The notes under the pieces: generated by a model | Seen by the model: the letters and a program-made list of their open reading frames with translations, nothing else | Databases searched by the model: none | Told to the model about the DNA's origin: nothing | Translations under genes and position numbers: made by a program | NCBI GenBank assembly: GCA_905211265.1 | Contig: CAJMAC010000024.1 | Location: 1-17,251 of the forward strand | DNA length: 17,251 nt | Reading direction: 5' to 3' | Source: an uncultured Eubacteriales bacterium | Lineage (GTDB): Bacteria; Bacillota_I; Bacilli_A; RF39; UBA660 | Shown here: positions 7,135-13,799 of the stretch, piece by piece | How positions within the stretch are numbered: position 1 is the stretch's first letter | Layout of the letters: every line of letters starts with the position of its first letter

Positions 7135-7650
7135 CTACCTCTTATATTTTGATACTTCTATTCCTTCGTGTGATAGTAAACTAATTTTATTATCTAGTCC
7201 TCCACCATAACCTGTTAGTTTATTATTTGCTCCCACTACTCTATGACATGGAATAATAATACATATTGGATTGCTTCCTACAGCATTACCTACTGCTTGA
7301 GCAGACATCTTTTTAATATTATTATTTTTAGCAATAATTTTAGCTATATCATTATAAGTTATAACATTACCATAAGGTATTTTATTCATTATATCTATTA
7401 CTTGTTTTCTAAAAGGAGTAATATTATTAACCTTATATTCAGGAGTAAAGTCAGGTATAATACCATTAAAATATAAATCTAACCACCTACTAGTATCATC
7501 AAATATAGGTAATTCTTTTTCTATATATTCGCCTTTATGTTTTAAACTATCTTTTGATTCTTCGAACCATAAACCTATCAAATAATCTCCATCACTACAC
7601 ATTAAAATATCAGAATAATTATCATTTGTTTTATATTTCTTTATATACAT
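7135..7650 (-). CDS. ogt: Methylated-DNA-[protein]-cysteine S-methyltransferase
   Basis: 171 aa from the ATG at 7650. The enzyme transfers the alkyl group from O6-alkylguanine to its own cysteine, a suicide reaction. The active-site motif IIPCHRVVG is present with acceptor C135, preceded by the AVGxAVGSNPIC recognition helix and followed by KLTGYGGGLDNKISLLSHEG. All are hallmark segments. The N-terminal domain is the usual ribonuclease-like fold. A GTG start at 7659 is possible but adds only three residues and would coincide with the predicted transcription start. No Shine-Dalgarno site is seen; the promoter places the mRNA start only about 9 bases before ATG. First gene of the repair operon. 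Confidence 0.92.
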   Translation of the reverse strand: MYIKKYKTNDNYSDILMCSDGDYLIGLWFEESKDSLKHKGEYIEKELPIFDDTSRWLDLYFNGIIPDFTPEYKVNNITPFRKQVIDIMNKIPYGNVITYNDIAKIIAKNNNIKKMSAQAVGNAVGSNPICIIIPCHRVVGANNKLTGYGGGLDNKISLLSHEGIEVSKYKR

Positions 7651-7665
7651 AAATATCACAATATA

Positions 7666-7694
7666 ATTATAAAATAAAAAGATAAAACTATCAA
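7666..7694 (-). promoter_or_regulatory. Promoter of the ogt-tag-Nudix-ybaK operon
   Basis: Read leftward: -35 TTGATA (7689-7694), 17-base spacer, -10 TATAAT (7666-7671), near consensus. The predicted start falls about 9 bases before the ogt ATG, so the mRNA would have a very short leader. The -35 lies inside an AT-rich inverted repeat (7681-7715). Confidence 0.7.
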
Positions 7695-7715
7695 CTATAT
7701 AGTAATAATTTTATC
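7671..7715 (-). terminator. Possible AT-rich terminator between the variable-protein gene and ogt
   Basis: Inverted repeat GATAAAA (7681-7687) / TTTTATC (7709-7715) with a further inner ACTAT/ATAGT pairing. Leftward it is followed by TTTTTATTTT (7671-7680). It could end transcription of the large surface-protein gene, although it overlaps the ogt promoter. The stem is weak. Confidence 0.35.
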
Positions 7716-7805
7716 ATTTATTTTAATATTAATATTTTTACTTTCGTACCTACATTATGCCATTTTGTGGTACAAAATTAAAATAATTTATTTCAACATT
7801 TATAT

Positions 7806-7851
7806 AAGTTTTTAACGTTGACATTTTTTAAGTTTTTATGTTGACATTTAC
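7806..7851. repeat. Two tandem ~22-base repeats containing TTGACATT
   Basis: Unit 1 (7806-7827) and unit 2 (7830-7851) share AAGTTTTT, a variable AACG or ATG, then TTGACATTT. A partial third TTGACA follows at 7855-7860. Multiple short TGTCAA-type repeats are typical of the ends of IS21-like and some other transposable elements, so this could be the remaining end of a lost element. No transposase or opposite end is seen, so that remains a guess; they could also be protein-binding sites or overlapping -35 hexamers. Confidence 0.4.
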
Positions 7852-7927
7852 ATTTTGACAATTTCTTATCTATTATTTCTTTGATGAAAGAATCTGCTAT
7901 TTGGAGAAGTCAAAGCTAAAGTTGGTT

Positions 7928-7942
7928 GGGGAGGAATACCCC
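7928..7942. repeat. Short GC hairpin downstream of the variable region
   Basis: GGGG - AGGAATA - CCCC, a 4-bp all-GC stem with a 7-base loop, in otherwise AT-rich DNA about 70 bases beyond the stop of the diversified gene. In the phage BPP-1 system a GC-rich hairpin downstream of the variable region assists retrohoming; this stem is shorter and further away, so equivalence is only suggested. Confidence 0.35.
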
Positions 7943-8012
7943 TATATTGATTCTATCATATCAACTTTTTTGTTTTAAGGTATTCGACAGCAAACAATAG
8001 TTCACTGATAGT

Positions 8013-8180
8013 CTAGGTAGAAAGCGAAACCAAAACGGCACGAGACGAATTGGTGCTGTCGACGTAGCCATTGCTGTTGCGGAAGTTGAACACGCCCGCA
8101 TAAGAACCATCGTTAAAGTAGCCGCCGCGATTGAACCAAGCAGTGCTGGAATAAGGAAAGATCGCGTAATCCGAGTACCA
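8013..8180 (-). other. Probable DGR variable region (VR)
   Basis: Codons 889-943, from the W of WYSDYA to the stop. Hand count gives 34 of 60 G+C at 8041-8100 and 28 of 60 at 8101-8160, against 17-23 of 60 in most neighbouring parts of the same gene. Sites that differ from the expected Asn-rich template have codons ending in C or T: TAC, AGC, GTC, GAC, AGC, ACC, CGC, TAC, ATC, GAT, TAT. Each is one or two adenine substitutions away from AAC or AAT, the signature of adenine-specific mutagenic reverse transcription. Framework residues (WFNRGG, GVFNF, RAVL) are those conserved in known C-type-lectin VRs. The GC-rich block runs a little past the stop, to about 7985, where the homology-initiation site would be expected. 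No template repeat is in the window. Confidence 0.75.
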
Positions 8181-10844
8181 TCCGCCTGAACTTGATGCAG
8201 ATAACAAAGTCTCAGCAGTTGCATCGCCTAATCTTCCTCTGTTATATGCTGTTTGATTAAATTTATTACTACTATCATATGCATACGTTGTTACATATTT
8301 TGCTGTGTCAGTCGTATACCAACTACTTGCAAAACTACTACTTGATGGATAAAATGTATATCCTGTTGTTACTTTTGATATATTACCCATAACATATTCA
8401 TATGAACCACCTGACATATCATATACACCAGTTGCATTACCTGTTGTACTTGCTAGTTTTCCATATGTACCATTATATTGATTTGCTGCTGTTGTACAAG
8501 TTGTTGATGAACTACTTGCTGACACAGTATTTGCTCCTATTCCTGTTACATAAGTATTGCAATTATTTATTGTTACTTCTGTACAACTTCCATCTGTACA
8601 TCTACCATATTTTGAATTTGTCAAGTATGCTACTGCACCCCATTCAAAGTTTGTAAGCATATGTGAGTCAGTATTTGTTCTTGATGTTGAAAGGCCATAT
8701 ATATTACTACTTGTTTGCATATTTTGTATTACTGTACTTATTTTAGAAACTTGAATATATCTCCAACTATTAACATTTGGTAAAGACCTTACTGTTAAGT
8801 TTGTTACATTACCTCCACCATCTGTTGCAGTTGGACTACTACTTGATATTTCATATTTACTTATCCAAAATCCTCTTAACTCATCATTTCCAAATGTAAA
8901 TGCTGGATGAGTATAATATTGTCCATTTGAACCAGTACAAGTTTCTGCGGTTGTTGTAGATAAATCTATTCCACCATTTGATGTATCTACGTTATAGTTA
9001 TATTCACAAGATATTCTTCCAGTAGATTCTTTTTCATTTTCCCATTTTATATCTATTCCTTCTGTTTTTGCATTATATGCATAAGTTGACTCTGCTCCTG
9101 CTTGTTTGCTTATATTCCATACTTTATATTTATATCTTGGTATCCATACATAAAATGCTAAAATATCAGATGTACTAATTGTTGTACCAGGATTAGCACT
9201 TTGATATGTACTCCTATTTTTACTTGTCACAAGTACTGCGTTAGCCCATAATTTATTATTATAATCATACCAAGAATTATTTGTATTAGTAGAATCTGCC
9301 TTTACCCATGTGCTAGAACTTTCATCATATACTACTGGTATTAAACCATCTACTATATCTGGTGAATTAGGTTCAGGATCTGGTAATCTAAATGGATCAT
9401 TTTTTGTTCCTGTTCCACTAGATAGTGCTCCAGAGGAAAGAGAAATCACAGGGCGAACATGTGCACTGCCGTATACGATACCTCCTTGAAAACTCCCAGA
9501 TTCTGATGTGCTAAATTCTTGGGCAAGTTCTTCTTTAAATTTAGCCGGAGACATTGTCCAATAACTTAGTCCTGTATATAAATAATATTTATAATTGTCA
9601 CTAATTGAACTACCACCTGCATACATTAATTCATCGGCAATTATCAATCCTATTGAGTTTGTCAATGCTCCATTTCCTGTTACTCCACTTACTATTTTAT
9701 TCATAGTGAATCTATCATTGACTTGATTGCATTTTAATGTTGGTATTCTATTTAATTCTAATCTTTCACTAGATTTATATAATGTTTCAGTTGTTCCAGA
9801 ACCATTTCCAGTATATACTGTTGATACCTCTCTATCATTACAATATATTGCATCTACTATATACTGTTCATTTGTTGTACCTTTTATGTTTGTATTATAC
9901 CAATTATCTAAGTATGTTTTTATTGTACTATTGTTTGTATTTGTATGTGTTGCTGCATAAGTTGAAGAACCTGTTACTCCATACATAAATCCTACATAAG
10001 CATTATCATTAATGGCACTATTAAATTTGCTTATTCCCAATTGTCTATCAGTAGATGATTCTCCATTATCATGAGCACTTGTTCCATCATATATCATTCT
10101 AACAGAACCATCACCATTTATTCTTATTATTCTCCAGTAGAATCCTGCAAAATATACATAATTATTTTCTACATCTCCTCTAAAATAGTATGATGTTCCT
10201 ATATCATCTTCAGCTTCATATATTCCTACAGTAGATTCATCACAACCTGAAGAGCAACTAGTTTTAGAAAAGTCTGGTGTTCCTGATGAAACAGTTAATC
10301 CTAAATTAGTTAATGTCTCTTTAGCAGGACTTTCTGTATAAACTGCTTCTCCTTCAGTTGTTATTTTAGCATTAAATGTTTTGCCTATTTCAGTATTTGG
10401 AGTATCTTCACTTAACCATACTCTTAATGTTACATCAATTGATTTACCTGGTTTTAATGTTATATTAGATAAAATTATTCCATCAGTTAAACTATTTAAT
10501 TTAACTGGTGTATCAGTGTTTACTTTTAATTTTATATAGTTAGAACTTATTTGATTATTAGTTGTTGTAGAAAGTAACATTATATTAAATTTATAAGTTA
10601 AATTACCTGTATTAGTTATTCTAAAAACATATGGTGTTGTATTTTCTCCATCACTATCAGACATAGGCAATGGATTATTTAATGTAACACTACCACTTAA
10701 TGTTTCAGATGTTATTTCTAGCATTCCAGTAGTATAATCTTGTTTTTCTGTTTGATTACTTTTAAAAAGTAATGCATAAGAACTACTAAATAATATTAAT
10801 ACTACTACAAATATTGATATGATTAATAAGATTCTTTTCTTCAT
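8013..10844 (-). CDS. Secreted/anchored C-type-lectin-like protein, probable DGR target
   Basis: 943 aa from the ATG at 10844, preceded by AGAAAGGA; earlier ATGs lack a well-placed ribosome site. Residues 5-26 are a hydrophobic signal or anchor helix (MKKRILLIISIFVVVLILF). Residues ~30-170 resemble the beta-sandwich of TasA/camelysin-like secreted proteins. Residues ~185-480 look like the FYWRIIRINGDG...VRPVISL domain of Firmicutes surface proteins (DUF6273-like). From ~500 (DGLIPVVYDES; FYVWIPRYKYKVW) to the end is a formylglycine-generating-enzyme/C-type-lectin fold with GGSYEYVMGN, WFNRGG, GVFNF and terminal RAVLVSL. The last 55 codons are compositionally distinct and read as a DGR variable region. 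It is probably displayed on the cell surface to bind a variable ligand (inference from known DGR proteins). Ser/Thr/Asn-rich throughout. It follows an unrelated unknown gene by 68 bases and has its own promoter. Confidence 0.8.
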   Translation of the reverse strand: MKKRILLIISIFVVVLILFSSSYALLFKSNQTEKQDYTTGMLEITSETLSGSVTLNNPLPMSDSDGENTTPYVFRITNTGNLTYKFNIMLLSTTTNNQISSNYIKLKVNTDTPVKLNSLTDGIILSNITLKPGKSIDVTLRVWLSEDTPNTEIGKTFNAKITTEGEAVYTESPAKETLTNLGLTVSSGTPDFSKTSCSSGCDESTVGIYEAEDDIGTSYYFRGDVENNYVYFAGFYWRIIRINGDGSVRMIYDGTSAHDNGESSTDRQLGISKFNSAINDNAYVGFMYGVTGSSTYAATHTNTNNSTIKTYLDNWYNTNIKGTTNEQYIVDAIYCNDREVSTVYTGNGSGTTETLYKSSERLELNRIPTLKCNQVNDRFTMNKIVSGVTGNGALTNSIGLIIADELMYAGGSSISDNYKYYLYTGLSYWTMSPAKFKEELAQEFSTSESGSFQGGIVYGSAHVRPVISLSSGALSSGTGTKNDPFRLPDPEPNSPDIVDGLIPVVYDESSSTWVKADSTNTNNSWYDYNNKLWANAVLVTSKNRSTYQSANPGTTISTSDILAFYVWIPRYKYKVWNISKQAGAESTYAYNAKTEGIDIKWENEKESTGRISCEYNYNVDTSNGGIDLSTTTAETCTGSNGQYYTHPAFTFGNDELRGFWISKYEISSSSPTATDGGGNVTNLTVRSLPNVNSWRYIQVSKISTVIQNMQTSSNIYGLSTSRTNTDSHMLTNFEWGAVAYLTNSKYGRCTDGSCTEVTINNCNTYVTGIGANTVSASSSSTTCTTAANQYNGTYGKLASTTGNATGVYDMSGGSYEYVMGNISKVTTGYTFYPSSSSFASSWYTTDTAKYVTTYAYDSSNKFNQTAYNRGRLGDATAETLLSASSSGGWYSDYAIFPYSSTAWFNRGGYFNDGSYAGVFNFRNSNGYVDSTNSSRAVLVSLST

Positions 10845-10877
10845 ACATAACATCCTTTCTATCTTCATTATAATAAA

Positions 10878-10906
10878 ATTATACAATAAAAAATAAAAAT
10901 ATACAA
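10878..10906 (-). promoter_or_regulatory. Candidate promoter of the variable-protein gene
   Basis: Read leftward: TTGTAT (10901-10906), 17 bases, TATAAT (10878-10883). A second TATAAT lies at 10867-10872. The sequence TTTTTATTGTATA is directly repeated here. The expected transcript start gives a leader of about 25 bases carrying AGAAAGGA before the chosen ATG. Confidence 0.45.
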
Positions 10907-10912
10907 TAAAAA

Positions 10913-11689
10913 TTAGAAAGATTTTTTTCTTTCTAATTTCTTTACAAAAGATGTACTATTATTAATAGTAAAATAAGATTTATTTATATCTTCTAAAGAT
11001 GAATTAATATAAGTAACTATATAATTATCGTTATTTTTTTCTATAATATATTTTTTTTCTTGATTATTTATAGTTAGTTTTAGGTCTTCTAAAGAATTAT
11101 TTTTAATTACTAATTTATCTGTAATTAATTCATTTGTTTTATTATCTATTAATTTAGATTTAATTATTTTTATATTAGCATAATAATTTAATTTATTATA
11201 AATATCTTCTAAAGTATATGAAGAATCTATAATACTAAGTAAATCATTAAATATTTTATCATTTAAAGTATTATCTATAATTTGAATATATATTTTATTA
11301 CATCTATCTATAATCATTCCTTCATATACATAATTATATTTAGTAATAAAATAATCTTTATTATCTTTTTTGTAACTATATGTATTCATATTTATTTTTA
11401 ACATCTCGCTATCTTCATCAATTAAATAAGTAAACATTTTATCTTTATATATTAATTTTATTTCATAATCATATAAATCAATACAATTATTTAGTATTAA
11501 ATTACATTCGTAATTATCTTCTAAATATATAAGATAATTATATCTATCTTTTTTTAATATTTTAATACTTTTATTAGAATCAAATATATTTCTTATTATA
11601 CTTTCCATATAAGTATCTATATTTAAAGTATTATCTTTATAATTTTTTAAATTAATTATATTTTTTTTAACTACTACTTTTTCTTTCAT
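10913..11689 (-). CDS. Hypothetical soluble protein, unrecognised family
   Basis: 258 aa, very rich in Asn, Lys, Ile and Tyr, as expected from extreme AT content. No signal peptide, membrane helix or known motif is visible. It begins with a basic stretch (MKEKVVVKKNIINLKNYKD) and has alternating hydrophobic/polar segments suggesting beta strands and helices (YNYLIYLEDNYECNLIL; MFTYLIDEDSEMLKINMNTY). The C-terminal part (about 185-258) has beta-like strands (LVIKNNSLEDLKLTINNQEK) and ends in a basic tail, ERKKSF. The ribosome site is poor (GTGATG before the ATG). It has its own promoter, overlapping the palindrome after trmB, and lies just upstream of the variable-protein gene. The proximity alone does not show a functional link. 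Confidence 0.6.
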   Translation of the reverse strand: MKEKVVVKKNIINLKNYKDNTLNIDTYMESIIRNIFDSNKSIKILKKDRYNYLIYLEDNYECNLILNNCIDLYDYEIKLIYKDKMFTYLIDEDSEMLKINMNTYSYKKDNKDYFITKYNYVYEGMIIDRCNKIYIQIIDNTLNDKIFNDLLSIIDSSYTLEDIYNKLNYYANIKIIKSKLIDNKTNELITDKLVIKNNSLEDLKLTINNQEKKYIIEKNNDNYIVTYINSSLEDINKSYFTINNSTSFVKKLERKKSF

Positions 11690-11706
11690 TTTTACATCAC
11701 ATATTA

Positions 11707-11735
11707 ATTATACATAAAATTAATAGTTAATTCAA
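11707..11735 (-). promoter_or_regulatory. Promoter of the 258-aa hypothetical gene
   Basis: Read leftward: TTGAAT (11730-11735), 17-base spacer, TATAAT (11707-11712). The -35 box and part of the spacer lie inside a perfect 13-bp palindrome, so the hairpin could terminate trmB transcription or serve as an operator site. Confidence 0.55.
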
Positions 11736-11750
11736 GAGAATTAACTATTA
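11721..11750 (-). terminator. Perfect 13-bp palindrome at the end of trmB
   Basis: TAATAGTTAATTC (11721-11733), loop AAGA, GAATTAACTATTA (11738-11750). The first three bases of the stem, read leftward, are the TAA stop codon of trmB. The following tract ATTTTAT is only weakly T-rich, so this is either a weak AT-rich terminator or a regulatory palindrome for the next promoter. Confidence 0.5.
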
Positions 11751-12380
11751 CTTAACTTTTTTAGCAATAAATTTATTTATTTTTATTCCTTTACTACTAA
11801 ATTTATGTTCATATTCTGTTTCTATATTATCTATATTTTCACTATGTAAATCATTAGTAATATATTCTATAACATAACCATAATTTTTTAAAGATTCTAC
11901 TGAATAATTAAATAAATCTATATTATCAGTTTTCATTTCAATTGTGCCATTTAATACTTTTTCATATAATGCTAAAAATTTCTCACTAGTAAGTCTTCTT
12001 TTTTGATGTCTATTTTTAGGCCATGGATCACTAAAGTTTAAGAATATTTTATTTATTTCATTAGCATTAAATATTTCTAATAATTCTTCGGCATCAACAT
12101 TAATTAACTTTATATTAATTAAATTCAAAGGTGCAATTTTTTCAACAGCTTGAACAATAACACTATCAAATTTTTCAATTCCAATATAGTTAATATTAGG
12201 ATTTTTTAATGCATGTTCTCTTAAAAATTTTCCCTTTCCCATACCAATTTCTAAATAAATAGGGTTGTCATTATTAAAAACCTCATGCCATTTTCCAATA
12301 TATTCTTTAGGATTAGCAATTACAAGTTCAGGATGGTTCTCAATGCGTTGTTTAGCATTTTTAACATTTCTTCTACGCAT
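11748..12380 (-). CDS. trmB: tRNA (guanine-N7-)-methyltransferase
   Basis: 210 aa, the normal bacterial length. The enzyme uses S-adenosylmethionine to methylate G46 of tRNA to m7G. The Rossmann SAM loop YLEIGMGKGKF is at 42-52, the second acidic site is IGIEK (66-70) and DAEEL is at 96-100. The family signature NFSDPWPKNRHQKRRLT spans 115-131, MKTDN occupies the usual (I/M)xTDN place, and the C-terminal ETEYEHKFSSKG segment contributes to tRNA binding. The basic start (MRRRNVKNAKQRI) is also typical. The ATG lies within the last codons of the pepV-type gene (8-base overlap), so the two are coupled; the GGTGAA sequence within that gene can act as ribosome site. Confidence 0.95.
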   Translation of the reverse strand: MRRRNVKNAKQRIENHPELVIANPKEYIGKWHEVFNNDNPIYLEIGMGKGKFLREHALKNPNINYIGIEKFDSVIVQAVEKIAPLNLINIKLINVDAEELLEIFNANEINKIFLNFSDPWPKNRHQKRRLTSEKFLALYEKVLNGTIEMKTDNIDLFNYSVESLKNYGYVIEYITNDLHSENIDNIETEYEHKFSSKGIKINKFIAKKVK

Positions 12381-13737
12381 CTACTTCACCTAATAATAAA
12401 ATAGCGTCAATATAAATAAGTATGCCTTTTAATAAACTTTCGATTGCAATACATTCATCTTTTTGATGAGCTAGTTCAGGCTCACCTGGAAACAGCATAC
12501 CAAAGGCTACCCCTTTTTTCAATATTCCGGCATATGTTCCACCACCTACAGTGAATGGTTTATTAACAGTATCATTAGTATTTTTTACATACGCTTTATG
12601 AAGTAATTTTACTAAGTCATCATTTGGATCAATATAATGTGGCTCTTTAAAAGTCTTCGCAGCAATTATAATATCATTATCAGTTAGTATCTTATTAAAT
12701 GTTTCATTGAATTTGTTAATATCATATCTAACAGGAAATCTTGAATCTAGCGTAACTCTAGTTTTATCTTTTTCAATATTCATAATGCCCATATTAACTG
12801 TTATTGGTCCCATTTCATAATCATTATATGCTAGCCCCATTTTTTCAAAGTATGGATCATCATAAAAATACTTATCAATAAATTTAATCATATTGTTATT
12901 AGAATAGTCTTTTAAGAAATGACACATATGAATTCCTGCGTTAACACCTTTTTGAGGCTCCATTGCATGTGCTGCAACTCCTTCAAGTATGTATAAATCG
13001 CCTTTAACTTCACCTTTTAAATTATGATCAGTTAAATATTTCTTAAATTCATTTGATAAATCTTTATTAAGTTTTGCAACAACTTGATCTAATACAACAT
13101 TATAGCGATCTCCACCATGAATATATTCAACAACATCTTCTTCATGATAATTAGTTGATAGATCAAACGACATACGACCTTTTTCCCCATATACTAATGG
13201 GAAATCACAGTCTGGAGCAAAACCGATTGATGGCATTTCATATTTTTTGAAATAATGGTTAACACCACGCCATCCTGTTTCTTCATCAGTTCCAAGAATA
13301 ATTTGAATTTCTTTTTTCAATTTAATATTTGTTTCTTTAATAAATTTTAAAGCATAGTAGCATGCAATTGTTGGACCTTTATCATCGGTTGTACCTCTTG
13401 CGAAAATCTTACCATCAACTATTCTTGCTTCATATGGTGGATACGTCCAATTATTACCTTCAGGAACAACATCCAAATGGCAAAGAATACCAACTGATTC
13501 TTTTTGATTCCCACATTTGTAAGATATTCTTCCCGCATATCCTTCATCATTTAATACTTCGAAACCATCTTCTTTTCCTTTTGCTAACATATACTCTAAT
13601 GCTTTTCTGATATTGTTTCCAAAAGGAGCACCAACTGATGCGTCACTTTCATCTAAAACACTAGGTATTTGTAATAACTCTTGAAAAGTTTTAACAATTT
13701 CATCTTTATGATTATAAACAATTTTTTCAAAATTCAT
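12373..13737 (-). CDS. pepV: M20 family dipeptidase, PepV type
   Basis: 454 aa. A di-zinc M20 peptidase that removes N-terminal residues from dipeptides in the cytosol. The expected residues are present: H87 and D89 in GILCHLDVVPEG, D119 in RGTTDDKGP, the catalytic/metal acids E152-E153 in GTDEETGWRG, D176 in APDCDFP, and H424 in ELAHQKDE near the C-terminus. A lid domain of about 200 residues (including GVAAHAMEPQKG) lies between, as in PepV. The length and order match Lactococcus/Lactobacillus PepV. The ribosome site AAGAGGTGACT lies 6 bases before ATG. It is the first gene of a pair with trmB and is divergent from sspI, with about 60 bases of shared upstream DNA. Confidence 0.93.
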   Translation of the reverse strand: MNFEKIVYNHKDEIVKTFQELLQIPSVLDESDASVGAPFGNNIRKALEYMLAKGKEDGFEVLNDEGYAGRISYKCGNQKESVGILCHLDVVPEGNNWTYPPYEARIVDGKIFARGTTDDKGPTIACYYALKFIKETNIKLKKEIQIILGTDEETGWRGVNHYFKKYEMPSIGFAPDCDFPLVYGEKGRMSFDLSTNYHEEDVVEYIHGGDRYNVVLDQVVAKLNKDLSNEFKKYLTDHNLKGEVKGDLYILEGVAAHAMEPQKGVNAGIHMCHFLKDYSNNNMIKFIDKYFYDDPYFEKMGLAYNDYEMGPITVNMGIMNIEKDKTRVTLDSRFPVRYDINKFNETFNKILTDNDIIIAAKTFKEPHYIDPNDDLVKLLHKAYVKNTNDTVNKPFTVGGGTYAGILKKGVAFGMLFPGEPELAHQKDECIAIESLLKGILIYIDAILLLGEVDA

Positions 13738-13753
13738 TTAAGTCACCTCTTTC

Positions 13754-13782
13754 GTATATTTTATCAAAAAATAATCATAATA
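13754..13782 (+). promoter_or_regulatory. Sigma-G-type promoter of sspI
   Basis: GTATA (13754-13758) fits the forespore sigma-G -35 pattern (GHATR). A 17-base spacer leads to CATAATA (13776-13782), which fits the -10 pattern CATnnTA. It is placed directly before the ribosome site GGAGG of the spore-protein gene, so both sequence and context agree. Confidence 0.65.
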
Positions 13783-13799
13783 AAATTGGAGGTTTTATT

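Larger units (their letters stand above)
7716..8012. other. Gene-free stretch between ogt and the variable-protein gene
   Basis: No coding frame of note. It holds two tandem TTGACA-containing repeat units (7806-7851), an imperfect long-range inverted pair CTTTGA (7879-7884)/TCAAAG (7910-7915), a small GC hairpin (7928-7942), and a TTGAT/ATCAA pairing next to a T-rich run near 7945-7975. The part closest to the gene (about 7985-8012) still has the raised GC of the adjoining variable region. I see no tRNA, rRNA or CRISPR structure and no template-repeat copy of the variable region. Confidence 0.5.

Noticed and set aside
7681..8012. CRISPR array, tRNA or template repeat in the gene-free stretch
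   Set aside because: Only two short tandem units with no spacers, no cloverleaf, and no sequence resembling the VR core.
8013..8205. GC-rich block explained as simple horizontal transfer of a gene piece
   Set aside because: It covers only the C-terminal lectin codons and keeps the reading frame and framework residues; the AAY-derived codon pattern fits template-driven diversification better. Transfer of the whole cassette is still possible.
7961..8224. Open frame overlapping the end of the variable-protein gene on the same strand
   Set aside because: It is an alternate frame of the VR, long only because the block is GC-rich; no ribosome site and no family likeness.
8402..8754. Plus-strand open frames inside the variable-protein gene
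   Set aside because: Low-complexity Tyr/Leu/His peptides that are complements of the Ser/Thr/Asn-rich sense protein.
10845..10886. Upstream start giving 14 extra residues to the variable protein
   Set aside because: The longer start lies within the predicted promoter region and would put MYNFIIMKIERMLC before a normal signal peptide; AGAAAGGA precedes the ATG at 10844.
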